Shown in pieces: positions 22,019-34,700 of a stretch of DNA of 64,000 nt (position 1 is its first letter; every line of letters starts with the position of its first letter). Both the position numbers and the translations under genes were made by a program. The stretch is taken from positions 1-64,000 of the forward strand of contig BDSI01000142.1 of assembly GCA_003117195.1 (NCBI GenBank). The letters run 5' to 3'. A model generated the notes under the pieces. That model was not told where the DNA came from. It did no database searches and saw nothing but the letters and a program-made list of their open reading frames with translations. This DNA is from Eudorina sp. 2006-703-Eu-15. Its lineage: Eukaryota; Chlorophyta; Chlorophyceae; Chlamydomonadales; Volvocaceae.

Positions 22019-22075
22019 GCGGTCCCCTTTACACACGCTTGGGCTTAGCGGTCCAGGAGTTACTTTCTTTCTTTG
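22017..22075 (+). repeat. R4 repeat copy A
   Basis: CACACGCTTGGGCTTAGCGG, TCCAGGAGT and a CTTTCTTTCTTT run are shared with 24771-24836, with few substitutions over about 60 bp. The two copies flank the 3' part of the PAN-like pseudogene. Confidence 0.75.
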
Positions 22076-22495
22076 ATTGCATTCGCCCTGTAATATGCGC
22101 AATGTAAGCACAAAGGTGTAATTTATCGGGGGTGACTGGGGCCTGTATGTAATAAGCCTGCTGGCTTACTTAACACTACTTGTCTGCACATTATTGCTAT
22201 GCATGGTATTCACATCGCAGCGTGCCCTCAAAGCTTCGGCTACGATTACAGCTTTGCCGGCGCCGCACTGACGGCTCCCGTGTCGGACATATCCGGCGGG
22301 GCAGAAGTTGCTTATGGCAAGCTGGCTGATGGCGCCACCGCGGAGACGTTCTGCAGGCTGGAGAGCCGCTGCCTCTCTATCTTACAGCACGGATGGAGGT
22401 TACGCCATGGGGAACGCCTTCAATGCGATGGAGGCTCCTGGTGTATGCCTCTACTTGTTCACATTGGGTACGTGCGTGCGTGCATGCGTGCGTAA

Positions 22496-22612
22496 GTGCG
22501 TGCGTAAGTGCTGCTGTGTGCGTGCGTGTGTGCGTGCGTGCGTGCATGTGCGTGCATGCGTGTGCGTGCATGCGTGTGCGTGCGTGTGCGTGTGTGCGCT
22601 TATTATATATGT
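22496..22612 (+). repeat. degenerate GTGCGTGC/GTGCATGC repeat
   Basis: A GT/GC-rich run with TGCGTGCG and TGCATGCG words, starting just after the donor of the second PAN-like exon. It is in the intron. Confidence 0.8.
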
Positions 22613-23415
22613 ATATGTATATCATAGGGGGGGATGGGGGGATGTCCTCCAGCAAGATATATAGGTTGATCATTCGGTCCTGCTGGATGGGGATGCAAGC
22701 GTTTTGGTTTTATTTTTCAGTGATGGTACGTAGTCGTTAACACCTGGATACGTATGTGTAAATATACACCACCATATATATGAGCAAGCAATGCATGACG
22801 AACCATACATATATGTGATCATGCAATGCATGGCGACATGTTTATTATTTAGATAGAACGAATGCGTGCCATGCCTGCATCGCTCGCTTATTAATAACGT
22901 ACGTGCGTGCGTCTGCGGCTGCTGCTGCCCGCCGGCCATATATACATGCTGCTGCTGCTGCTGCGTGCTGCTGCTGCTGCCCCACCTTCCGTGCGTCCCT
23001 GCCCTGCCCCGCCCCTGCTGCGCCTGCGGCTCGATCGCTCTGCCGAAATGAACGAACGAACTAAACGAACTAAGCGCGCGTCGTCATCCCTCGCTCCCTC
23101 GCTCGCAGGCTGCCGGCCGCTCCATCCGCGGCTTCCGTGCTCTTGCCACGGTTGATGTATGTGAACACTACCACGACGACCCCACCCGACAACCAGTCCA
23201 GCGCCAAGTGCCTGTACAAATCATGCCTGGACGATCCCAAGTGCTTTGCGTTCAACAATATTCGGCAGACGTGCGTGGAGCCTGCGCAGCTGGCTGGATG
23301 GGGGCAGCACCATCTTTGGCTATTTCTCACCATCCAATATTCCGAAAAATTCCACATCGTGTCTCTCCCTGAAGAACATCGATGCCAACCTCGTGCTGCC
23401 CTAATTTATATTAAT

Positions 23416-25775
23416 GCTACAGCTATTGCTGCTTCGTTATCGCGACGAGTACTTACTTCTCATATACCTGCTGATGAGGAACATCCATCCGTTAATATAT
23501 ACACCGTTGATCGATGATCCCGATCGACATGCCAGCAGCAACGAACTTGATTAGCTTCCTGGATGGGCCAGCCAACGAATATGCAGTCAGCCAGCCGGCG
23601 GCCCAAACGGATTGACAGCTCACGGAAACACATACAACACATGCTTGCGACACGACCGCGGCAAGGACATAGACGAATCTTCACGGAAGGGGACAGTCAG
23701 TCGGCGGCCTTTGCTTCGTGTGAATAATGGTTAGCAACTAACGAAACTTGATGAGATTTGTTCGATTACCAAATAAATTGCCTGCTGGATATATATGTGT
23801 GTGTACTGGCCAGTCCAGCGAGCCAGTTGTTGGTTCCGTTCATGCATGCATTATATATTCTGCATGTGTACCGTCTTGCCTGCTGCCTGCGAATGGCAGC
23901 AGGTGGGCAGGCAGCAGCAGGCAGGAAGATAGCTAGGTGGGAGCGCGGCTGATCCCGTATCATAATGATGATTATTTTGCGGCATGCAGCAGCTTCGTCC
24001 GTCCGTCCGGCCGGCCGTCCATTGTTCCCTATCTAGGGTTAGTTTACGTAATTCGTTGCGTTGCCGGCTTGCAGAGCTCGCTCGGCGCGTCAGAACTTGC
24101 TTGCTTGGGTCGGTGAGGCCTGCCAATATATAGATATCGGGGATGCGCCGGCATCGATGGGCGGGAGCGAGGCCCTGCTAGCCCAGCGACATCGCTCGCC
24201 ACGCCACACACGCTACACTCGCTTATCAGCGTGCGTACGTACGTACATGCGCTGCAGCGCATGATTCTGAGGTAGATATATGGAGGAGTAGTGGCCTAAG
24301 TGGTCGGTGGCATCCCCGCCCGGCGGTGGTGGCGTACGGTAAATGCCCAGCGTATGCATCGCACACTGGTGTAAGTTTATTTCCGATAGGTCTGAGTATG
24401 TAGTGATCGATGCAGTGGCAGCTATCTAGCCAGCACGTGTACGTCGTACGTGGTCTACGTGGTCGGTGGCACATACATTGCTTGTTCATTTGGTGTATAT
24501 TTGTTGATAAGGCTACGTACGTAGCTATATATACATTGTTCGAGCAGTTCGAGCGAGCTAGCTACGTAGTCTCGTCGTTCATTATTGGACTCGAACCTAG
24601 GACCGTAAACAACCTACGTAATCGCGGTAGTGTCACCTGACCTGACCTGTGTGGATAGACGCCGTGGCGCACCTGCGTGGGTGGCTTGCTTGGGCCAGCA
24701 GCCAGTTATTAGCAGGCGCGCCGCCGGCAGGCAGGAGAGGGGGAGCCGCCTCCCCAGCTCCTCCATCGGCGGTAGGTCCCCTTAACACACGCTCGGGCTT
24801 AGAGGTCCAGGAGTAAAGCTTTTTGTTCTTTCTTTCTAAGTGTGCCTCGTGTACGCCAGTCCGTTGCTATCATGCGTGGGGTTCGACCCTGCTGGGACCT
24901 TCGCCCCTGGCAACTGATCGGTCCACTACTGTAGCATCATTTATTACATGACTGCGTGCGTGTATCCGGTGCAAAAGAGGTGCCAACGTACGCCGGGAAT
25001 GAGTGCACGTCGTCGAACACCGCGCGACCTGCGAGACCTGCGAGACCTACGACGAGACTGACCAGACCGTGGCATTACATGTGGGCGTGACTAATAATTG
25101 CGTCAACAGTAGTGCCCTTCACACCCTTACCTAATTATATTCAAACATTGAACTGTAAGCGATGCAATAGTAATATGGTGCTCCTGTGTTGCAGTTGCAT
25201 TGCGGACGATGGCGGAGAGCAGTGCATGGCTGTCATGGCTGAAACCTAAAAAATGGAGTTCAGACTTATCCAATGCCAGAGATTTTTAAAGGGAGTTTTA
25301 TCTGTGACTGCTTGACACACACGACGCTAACTTTATGCCTTTTACCAGAGCGCTATCTACGAGGATGGTGGGCGGGTGCTCGTCCTAAATACCGTTTCGA
25401 CCGTTGACACTGAGCGCGCCGCAAACCTCAAGGCTGTATGACTGTTACCCTCAGGCTTTAAGGTTACCTAAGGTGGTCTCAGCCTTGGTTGCTGACAAAA
25501 AGGAAATGCGTGCTAATACGGAAAGCTGTTTACACATTTTCTGAGTTGCTGATATCTTCTTACATTTTTGCAACCCTCAAATGTTCTAGCAAGTGTTTGT
25601 CGTGCTGCAAGCTAATTATGCGTTTGAGAACGTTTTCCTTGGCGCTTGAATCTTTTTGAGTTGCTAGTAGACATACCACAGTTAATGGCCTAGAGGTAAT
25701 CAGATCTATTTAACTTCCTATCAATCAACTTAGCCAAGTTAACGGAGTTGCGAGTAACTCACGGCTGGTGCACCA
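23416..25775. other. intergenic stretch before the kinase gene
   Basis: No exon is supported. It holds R4 copy B (24771-24836) and a perfect pol III B-box word on the - strand (GGTTCGAGTCC, 24586-24596). From about 25100 to 25775 the sequence is balanced in base composition, unlike its surroundings, and should contain the kinase promoter and 5' UTR. No TATA box was identified. Confidence 0.45.
24771..24836 (+). repeat. R4 repeat copy B
   Basis: It matches 22017-22075 (GTCCCCTTAACACACGCTCG, GGGCTTAGAGGTCCAGGAGT, then TTCTTTCTTTCT). GGGGTTCGACCCTGC follows at about 24882, resembling a tRNA T-arm. The nature of the element is unknown. Confidence 0.7.
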
Positions 25776-28700
25776 ATGAATCCGCGTTCTTCCATCGTGA
25801 ATGACGCGTTTCCTAGCTTGAGCAGTGGGCTTGGGGCTGATGGTATGGTTCTACGTCAGTTTGAGAGCTCTGTTGACCGCATCGTCAGCAGCAATCGCGC
25901 TCAGGACAGGACCTCGGACGCCGATGCCCATACGGTGGCATACAACGTGAGCATCACCTGCTGAACAGCGGAGAAGCTCATGCTTGGGGCGTGGGCTTGA
26001 CGACTGTCGCCCAAATTTGTCGTGCAGAGCCGCTTTCAGTTCTTCCACGCCAAGCGGACCAGCACCATCAACGACTCGCCCATGAATGATGTGAGCACAC
26101 TTCTGGATGGGTATGGGAGGCAAAATGCTTGCAGCACGGGCCACGTACCGCTCTTGCACCTTCCCGACCTCCCGTCGTCTCCCACAACTCCTGAACGTTT
26201 GAGGGTCGGTTCTCGGTTGGTCAACGGAGCCGCCGAAGAGCCTCCTCCCCACCCTAGCCGGATGCATGATCTCCACCCCACTTCGAGTGACATCCCTAAA
26301 GCCGCATTCCTTTGACGCCAACCCCCAAGCCGCACCCCCCTAATCGCGCTTGTGTGCGGTCGCGAAGACGTGGCCGTCAACCTGGGCAGGCTGGCGGGAC
26401 ATAGCCAGTCCGCTCTGCGGTGCCAGCAGCCCGCGCTGCACCGCGATGAAGTGCACCGCACTGGGGTGTGAGATGCGGCGCTGGGGGGGGCCTCCAGGCG
26501 ATCGATAGACAGACAAAAAATGAAGAAAAGCACATCTCCCATGCCGCCAGAACAAAGCGGGTGGGTGGGCTGGAGGGACGTAAGAGGCAGCCTGCGCGCC
26601 TGTACTGTGCTGGCACTTGCGGCACCTGTCGGCACAGCGGCGCCTGGGGTGTGTTTGTTTCTTGGGGCGCGGGGGGGGGGAAGGGGCGACCGGCCCAACG
26701 ACCCAGCCTGCCCAGGCCCCGCCAGTTGGCACTTCGTGACGCTGTGGGTCATGCTTCCATTCGTGAGGTGAATCCGAATCCAGAAGTCGTGAATCCCTCC
26801 TCCTCCCCCTCACCCCCCACCCCCCTCCTCCTTTCAGCTCGCCTCCCGGGAGGACTCCCTGGTCAAGGCCTGGCGCACCGTCACCGAGATCGATGCGCTG
26901 CTGGGCTCCGACTTCCGCCCCTCCGTGATGATGCCCACGTGCGAGGAGGACCGACCCAGCAACCCCGTGGACCAGGCCTACGTCAAGGTGGGGGCGTGCG
27001 CGCGTACGAGTGTATGTGTGCGCGTGTTTTTTAAGCAGGCAGAACAGGAGTGCGTGACATGTGCGTGTGTGTGCAACTGTGCATGTGTGTTTTAGCGGCG
27101 GCGAACAAAGCAACCGCGCCTACCACCGCGATGCAAATAAGGCAGCAAAGAACTCAATTCGAAATGAGTGTGTGTGTGTATGTGTGTGTGTGTGTGTGAA
27201 TCGTTACATATCTGCCGGGCCGACGCTGGCCGGGGGCGCTAACCCGCCCCATACGGGAGACCGCCGAAGCACTCTCCCCCGGATTCGGGGGAGAGGGGCG
27301 TAAGGGGCCTCTGTCCCCTCGCTCTCAACCAAGGGCGCGCGCCCGATCCCTGTGTGTGTGAAGAAACTGAACCGCGGGATGAGAATCCGATGGCAATGAT
27401 GCATGTGTGTGGGAGGCGGGGGGCTAGGGGGCGTGTGTGGGTGGGGGGGTGGGGCAGGTGGGCGGGGGTTGGGGGGGCCGTGTATGTTGGGAAGGCGTGC
27501 GCGTTTGGCAACGAAACCCTCCTATTCAACCCCAACCCCAACCCCAACCCGAACACCCCCCTCCCCTCCATTTCCTCAACCCACCCGCCCACCCCCAAAG
27601 CGGCTGAACACGGAACTCGAAGCCGCCCTTAACGTCTCGCTCACCTTCAAGGAGCGCTACCGGGCTACAGGGAGGGGCGCCAGAAACGGCGGCGGGCACG
27701 GCGGCGGCGGCTGGTTCACCTTCCTGGGCCCGCTGGGGCCGGCGGCTCTCGCGCCCGCGGCGGCGGCGGCGGCGGCGGCGGCTGCCACCGTCACCTCCGG
27801 CGCCGCCATCAGCTCCAATGGGTTCGGGGCAGCGGGTCCGGCTGCTGGGAACGGCACGGCAGCCGCCGCGGCGGCGGCTGGGGCGCCGGGTGAGGTGTAC
27901 GGCGCGCCCGGCGGCGGCGGCGCCGCCGGCATCAGCACGAAGCCAGGTGGGCAGCTGGCAGAATGTGACCAGAGCCGGCGCCGCCCATCCCGGGGTGGCG
28001 GGTTGGGGTTCTAGGAAGTTGATAGCCATTTTCAAACTGCGCTGCTGCCAGAGAGCAAAGGTCCGGTGAAGAATCAACTGTACCAGGGAGGGATCTCCCG
28101 CGATGCGACGGGGCGGGGGTGGAGGTGGGGGTGGGGCCCTGGCTGACCGCAGAGCCATCGCATGCGGATCGCATCGCCTGCGCGATCCTGCAACCGCCTC
28201 CGACCGCCAAAAACCGCCATCGTGTCAATTACAACAGCGAAACCGCAAACCCGTGATTGGATCACACACACACACACACCCCTCTCCCCCGATTTTCCAC
28301 CCTCCCCCTCAGAGCCCGGCGCGCTGCAGTCCCGCTGTACGACGTCCGTACCGTCCCCCCTGCACGTCTTCCCCGCCCCCTCCCCTCGCCACCGCCACTC
28401 GGACGCCTCCGGCGCCTTGAACCCCCCGCAGCCCTCCTCCTCCTTCACCCAACCTTACCATCATCAACAACACCAACTTCAACAGCAGCAGCAGTATAGT
28501 TACCACCACCATAACCATCAACAACAGCAGCAACAACTTAACCACAACCACCACAACCATCATTACCACCACCATCAGGCCCCCCACGCCTCAGCCTCCA
28601 CTTCACTCCTGTCGCCGCGCCTGGCGGCGTCGACGTCGACGTCGATCAGCGGGGCCGCTGCGCTCGCGGCGGCGCCGTCGACGCCCCTGTCGGCGCCTGC

Positions 28701-31700
28701 CTCCGGCAGCGGCGGCGGCGGCAGCTCTGGCGGCGGCGGCGGCGGGGGCGGCCGGGGGAGTGAGCGGCTGATCAGCGGCGGCGGCGGCGCGGCGGCGGCG
28801 GCCGCCGCCGCTAACGCGGCGGCGACGGTGGCGGCCGTGACGGCAGCCCTGGCGGGATCCGGCGCAGGCAAAAGCCCGCCCCATGCCGTACACACACCCG
28901 CGCCGCCGGCGACGCCGGGGCCGCCGCTCTCCCCGCGCTCCGTACAGCTGCACCCCGCGCCGGCGCCGCTGTCCCCGCGCGGGCGGCCGTCGACGCCGCC
29001 GTCACCCTCGGCGGCGGCGGCGCCGCCGCCGCCGCTGTCGCCGGCGGTGGAGCCCATGTACCGCCGGCTCCAGGGGGGGGCCGGCGGCGGCATTCGTGTG
29101 GCGGTGGGGTCGGCGCTGGATCACGGTGTGTGGGACAGTGACGGCATCTGGCGGCCGGCGGATCCCGTACATGAGGTGTACGTCCCGCCGCACCTGCAGC
29201 GGATTAGCCCCGATGACCTGGTCAAGGTGCGGGCGAAGGGTGGGGGTATTGGGTGGCCCCGCCGAGTGGAGGGTAATAGGGAGGTTATAAGAAGACAACT
29301 GAGCAGCGATTACGGAGTGGGCGTTGGGCGAGAGATGGCACAAACGCGGGCGCAGGCGGACCAGCTGGGAAAGACCTAAACACGCAGTGAGCGAAGCAGG
29401 AAAGTGGAGGGCGGGTTGTACAGGAAATCGGTAGACATTTTCAAACTGCGCTGCTGCCGCCGGAGCGACGGTTCGACGACTGGAAAAAGTTAGTACAGCA
29501 CCATAGGGAGAGGGGGGGGGACAGCGCCGTACTCAACCCCGTGGCCCAAGGTGACCTCACGCGCCAAGACCGGAGGCATCCCCCGCTGCCAACGGTTCTT
29601 ACTCGTGACGGTTGCGGCGGATGTGGCCGACGGTTTGTGGCGGGTATGGTGACCGTTATCGTGGCGGTCGTGTGTTGCAGGTGCGGGAGCTGGGTCGCGG
29701 CTCTTTCGGCAGCGTGTGGCTCGCCAGGTGGCGGGGCGTGGAGGTGGCGCTCAAGGAGCTGATCAACCAGACGTGCCTGGACGGACCGCCCAACGAGGTG
29801 GGAGGGGAGGGGGGGTGAGGGGGGTTTGGGGGAGGGGGGATGGAGGATGGAGGAGGGGGGGGCTGGGTGAGGGGCGGTGCGGTTGGGTGAGGGCAAGGTC
29901 AGGGTTGGGGGGTGTGAGGGCGGGTTTTTCCAACCAATTTCCTATACCCCCACTGCTTGCCCATTCTTCTTTCCCTCCCATCCCCAACCAATGTTCCACA
30001 TTGAAAGTGTCTACCAATTTCCTATATCCCACCCCCACCCCCCCAACCCCCCAAACCCCTCCGCCGTGTCAGGTGTTTTACGAGGCCGAGCGGCTGGCCT
30101 CCCTGCGCCACCCCTGCGTCATCGCCTTCTACGGCATCGTGACGGCGCCGGGGTTCTACGCCACCGTGGTGGAGTACCTGCGGATGGGCTCGCTGAAGAG
30201 CGGCCTCACGCGGCTGAGGAAGCAGGTGAGGGGGAGGGGGGCAGGGAGGGGGAGGGGGGCAGGTGAGGGGGGAGGAGCGGGGCAGGGAGGGGGAGGCGGG
30301 GGAGGAGGAGGACAGTGGCAGGGGGGGAGGGGCAGGGGGGAGCAGGAGGAGGGTTTTAAAGCGGTTGAGGAAGCGGGTGAGGGGTTCTAGGGGCGAGGGG
30401 GGAGGGAGGGGGAGAGGGGGGTTCGCAGGTGTAGCCCTGGGCCGCCTTTCGCCTCCCCACCGCCCGCCCTTTGCTGTGGCGTTCTGGGTTTGCGGTTTGT
30501 GTATATGAGCTGGTAGGCGGAGGGCCACAGTCCGCTGCGCCCTGTGCTTATGGGTCGGCCAATCCTCCCTGGACCCACACCCGCCGCCTTTTGCCTCCGC
30601 GCCCTAACTGCCGCCCTTCTCCGCCCCACCGTCGAACCTCCCTTATGCCCCCGGTCCTCCACCAACGCCCGCTGTGTCCTCTCCCCTCTCTTCCCCCCCT
30701 CCCCGCCCTCAATGTCCTAACCCCCCCCCCTCCCTCCCCGCCCCCAATGTCCTATAACCCCCTCCCCTCCCCGCCAGGGCGCGGACATCAGCAAGCGCCT
30801 GAGGGCGGCGATAGCGTTGCAGGTGCGTGTACTGCATGGTGGCGTACGTCTCACACCGTGCGCACTTTGTACGACATAACCCACCCGTGAGAGATTGCCC
30901 CTGTGTTGCGTCGTGTCAGGCGGGGGCGCCTCCCTGGACCGCCCCGCGCCCTCGCCCGCCCTGCCTCTCACCCGTCCAATACCTTGGAGGCTGCTCTAAC
31001 CCCCCTCCCCCTACAAGGTGGACGTCGTCACTTCGCAGGAGATCCTGGTACAGTCGAGTCTCTATCGGATATTCGCTCTGGCAGCAGCGCGGTATCAATT
31101 CGTCTGTGCCCCCCTCCCCCCCCCACACCGCCACCCCCATCCTCATCACGCAAGCCCCCACGCAAGCGCCCACCGACGCCCTCGCTTACCCCCCTCTGGC
31201 CGTTGCCCACCCTAACACCCCCCCTCTTACCCTTCCCCCTCCCCCCCCTCCCTCCCTCCCCCTCAGGCCGCCCGCGGCATGGAGTACCTCCACAGCCAGT
31301 ACCTTGTCCACTTCGACCTCAAGTGCGACAACCTGCTGTGCGACCTGAGGGACCCCGCCCGGCCAGTCGTCAAGATTGGGGACCTGGGGCTGTCCAAGGT
31401 AAGGGGTGGGGGGAGAGGGGGTGGAGGGTTGGTGGGTTGGGGGGAGGTGGAATGGAGAGTAAAGCCCGTCGTCAAGATCGGGGACCTGGGGCTGTCAAAA
31501 GTGGGGGGGAGAGAGAAGGGGGGAGCAGGGCCGGAGGGAGAGGTGGAGGAAATCGGTAGACATATTCAAACTGCGCTGCTGGGGGGGGGGTGAAGCGGGG
31601 GAGCAGGGCCGGGGGGAGAGAGGAGGGTGTTGGAGGATTGGAGGATGGAAGCGAGAGTAAAGCGGAGGGATGGGTTTGGAGGGGGGCAATGCTTGGGGGC

Positions 31701-34700
31701 CGAATCCTGCGCTTGGGCCCGGGGGGGCGGGGGCCCGGGGGGGCGGGGGCCCGGGGGGGGGGCGGGGGGGCGGGGGGCGGGGGGCCAGGTCCACGGGCAC
31801 CACCACCTCCTCCCGCGGGCACAGCCCGGTCATCTTCCTCACTGACCGGACGTTGGCTCCACCATCAGCGCCGAGCGATCGTGTCTATCTGCCGATTCCC
31901 CAGCGCACCCACCCGCGCCCACCCGCCCATCCACCCAACCGCCCATCCACCCAACCGCGCCCACCCACCCGCCCACCCACCCAACCGCCCCCACCCGCCC
32001 ACCCACCCAACCGCCCCCACCCGCCCATCCACCCAACCGCGCCCACCCACCCACCCACCCACCCACCCAACCGCATCCACCCACCCACCCACCCACCCAC
32101 CCACCCAACCGACGCTCCACCCACCCAACCGACGCTCCACCCACAAGGATATGCTGGCGGTCGTCCACACCCACCTGCGCAATCCCCCCGCCGCCCCGCC
32201 CGCCCCGGGCCCCTGACCGCCCGCTCCTTCGCCCCCGCACCAGCGGGGCGTCGGCGGCTATCCCCTCAACGTTCCAACGGGCGCTGCTGTGTGACGGCGT
32301 GGGTCTGTGTGACGGCGCGGGTCGGCTTCGGGCCCCTGCTGGGATTCGCTTGCGTACGCCCTCCGGGCCGGCGTCGGGTTTCGTGTGAGAGTACCTTCCG
32401 GCGCGCGGCCTCCGGGCCGGCCCGGCCGTGTCGCCCCCCCCCCCACCTGTAACCGTCCCCGTCCCATATCCCACTCCCCCTCGTCCGCCCTGTCCGCTTT
32501 CGCGCCGCGCTGCCGCCCCGCCATTCTCGCATACTGCCTTCTTTCTGATGTTTGCTTTTGTCATTCTTCGCAATCGTTGCCACCCTCGCTCACTCCGTTC
32601 CTCGGCTTCCCTCCCTGCATCGCCATGGCCCTGGACATCGCTCGCGGCGCGGCTACTCCGTCTACCACCACAGGTCGGTAACGTATCTGTCCTTTCCGGG
32701 TTGGGTCGGGTTCGCAGTTTGCTTGTTGTGGCACTGCGGCAGCGCGGCCGCGCCGCCACGCGCCCGCGCGCGGTCTCTATCTTTTCGTTTGCTCTGCAGG
32801 TACCGCACCCCGTAAGTATACTGCGTTATGCTGGGTGTGCCCGGGTTCGTTCTACGGGTTTATTTATTTTTTTCAATTTAACCTCCACCCACCCACCCAC
32901 CCACCCAACCGCCCCCACCCACCCACCCACCCACCCAACCCGGAACCCGGAGCAGAAGAAGAAGGACAGCTTCGTGAGCGGCAACATGCGGGGCACCCTG
33001 CCCTGGATGGCGCCCGAGCTGTTCCCGGGTGTCAGGGAAAAGCAGCGCCAGGAGGAGGCGGAGCAGGCGGAGGCAGCGGAGGCGGCTGCAGCAGCCGCCG
33101 CCGCCGCCGCCGCGCCGTCGGGCGTGGACGGCGCCGGGGATGTGACGGCGGCGGCTAACGGCGGAGGCTGCGGCGGAGGCTGCGGCGGAGGCGGCGGCGG
33201 AGGCGGCAGCACACACGGCGGCATGAACGGGGGAGTCGGCGGCGGCGGCGGAGGCGGCGGGGGTGTGGCGGCGGTGGCGACCCTCTCGGGGGTCTCTGGG
33301 GCGGGTCGGACCCCCGGCGGCGGGACGGACTGCATGGAGGACCGAGTTAATGAGAAGGTAGACGCCGGGTGTAGCCTGCTGGGGGGCCGGGGATTGGGGG
33401 CCGGGGCGGGGATTGGGGGGCGGGGTGAAACGGCGTGAGGAGGAAAAGGGGGGAGGTAAGAGAGGGGATTTGAAAACGCGAATCCAGGGGGGTTAATGGG
33501 TTCAACCCCCTGGATTGGAATCCAGGGGGGTTAATGGGGCGAGGCAGGACGCGGCGGGCGGTTGGCTTAGGAACGCGGACGCCCCGTTCCCCATTCCGGC
33601 CCTGACCGGGCGGCAATCAATCCAACGGAATGGACCATGCATTTACTACTACCAACTGAACAAACCGTTGCGGCCCCAACACGGGCGCCTGGGGACCCTC
33701 ACTTTTGCAGGTCCGTGGTGCAGGTCGTGCGTCGCGTCCATCGATTTCCGGATCGCACCAACACCCAGCCTGCCAGCCCCGACCCCCAGTCCTCCCTCCT
33801 CCCCCCTCCTCCCCCGCCCCGAAGCGCACTCCGCCATCCACCCCCCCCCCCCCCCACACCCCGCCCATCATGTGTGTCAAAACAAAAAACTGCGGACCCT
33901 AGCGAAACCCCACCGAATGGGCGATTTCCTCCCCCTCCCCCTCCCCCCCCCTCCCCCTTCCCCCCCGCACCCCAGGTGGACGTGTTTTCGTTCGGCGTGG
34001 TGCTGTGGGAGATCTGGCAGCTGGGCGAGCAGCCGTACAGCTCCTGCAGCCTCGCGGACATCTTCGCGGGGGTGCTGACGGGCGGGCTGAGGCCCGGGGT
34101 GCCGTTCGACTGCGACCCGGAGTGGGCGGCGCTGATGCAGGTGCGGGGGGGGGTGGGCTGGGGGCTGGGGGGGGTGGGGTTTGATGGGGTCGGGGGATGG
34201 GGTGGGGCGTGGGGGGTAACACGAAAAACAGGGGGATGGGGCGGGGGCGGGGTGGGGTTGGGGTGGCGGCGGGGCATATGAAGGTGGTAGACATATTCAT
34301 ACTGGGGTGGGGCGGCAGTGATGCAGGGTGGGGTGGGGAGGGGTGGGAGGGATAAACCCGAAGAACGAACCCAGGCACACCCAACACAACTCAGTATACT
34401 TACGTGGTGCGGTACCTGCATAGCAATGGTGGTATAGAGACTGCGCGCGGCCGCGCGGCCGCCGGTGCAGTGCGGGAGGGGGTGGGGGAAGGGGGTATAG
34501 GAAATTGGTAGAGGGAAGGGGGTGGGGCGGTCGAGGGGAGTCGGCCCGCGGCGGGGCGGGATGGGCCAGGGTGGCGAGGGGTGGGGCGGAGGGTTTGGAT
34601 CCGGACGGAGGGTCATGGCGGGCAAGGCGGGCGGTGGGGCGATTAGCCACACGGGGCGAGTGGGGCAGTGGGGCATCGTGGGGTGGGAGAAACCGGGTAT

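Larger units (their letters stand above)
21462..23415 (+). pseudogene. decayed PAN/apple-like Cys-module gene
   Basis: Three homologous pieces lie on the + strand: 21462-21713, 22221-22467 and about 23109-23415. Each has a short Cys-x5-Cys module typical of PAN/apple-like folds in algal surface proteins: ACDADSKCSAWTTDG, FCRLESRCLSI and SCLDDPKCFAFNNI. The first piece has two in-frame stops, TAG at 21528-21530 and TGA at 21552-21554, between two clearly coding halves in the same frame. The second changes frame near 22383, consistent with one extra base, and its length is then off by exactly one for the expected phase 1 to phase 1 exon. The third switches frame near 23280 (FNNIRQTC, then DGGSTIFGYFSPSNI). 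Introns keep GTAGGT, GTACGT and GCAG signals. It is most simply a recent pseudogene; sequencing error is the alternative. Confidence 0.65.

Noticed and set aside
25851..26321. 156-residue - strand open frame
   Set aside because: It is antisense to the first two kinase exons, whose donors and acceptors fit. The - reading resembles no family.
31011..31040. Possible extra kinase exon (GTGGACGTCGTCACTTCGCAG)
   Set aside because: The exons on either side join directly to give the expected [14 protein letters not shown] sequence. Adding this piece would disrupt a conserved helix.
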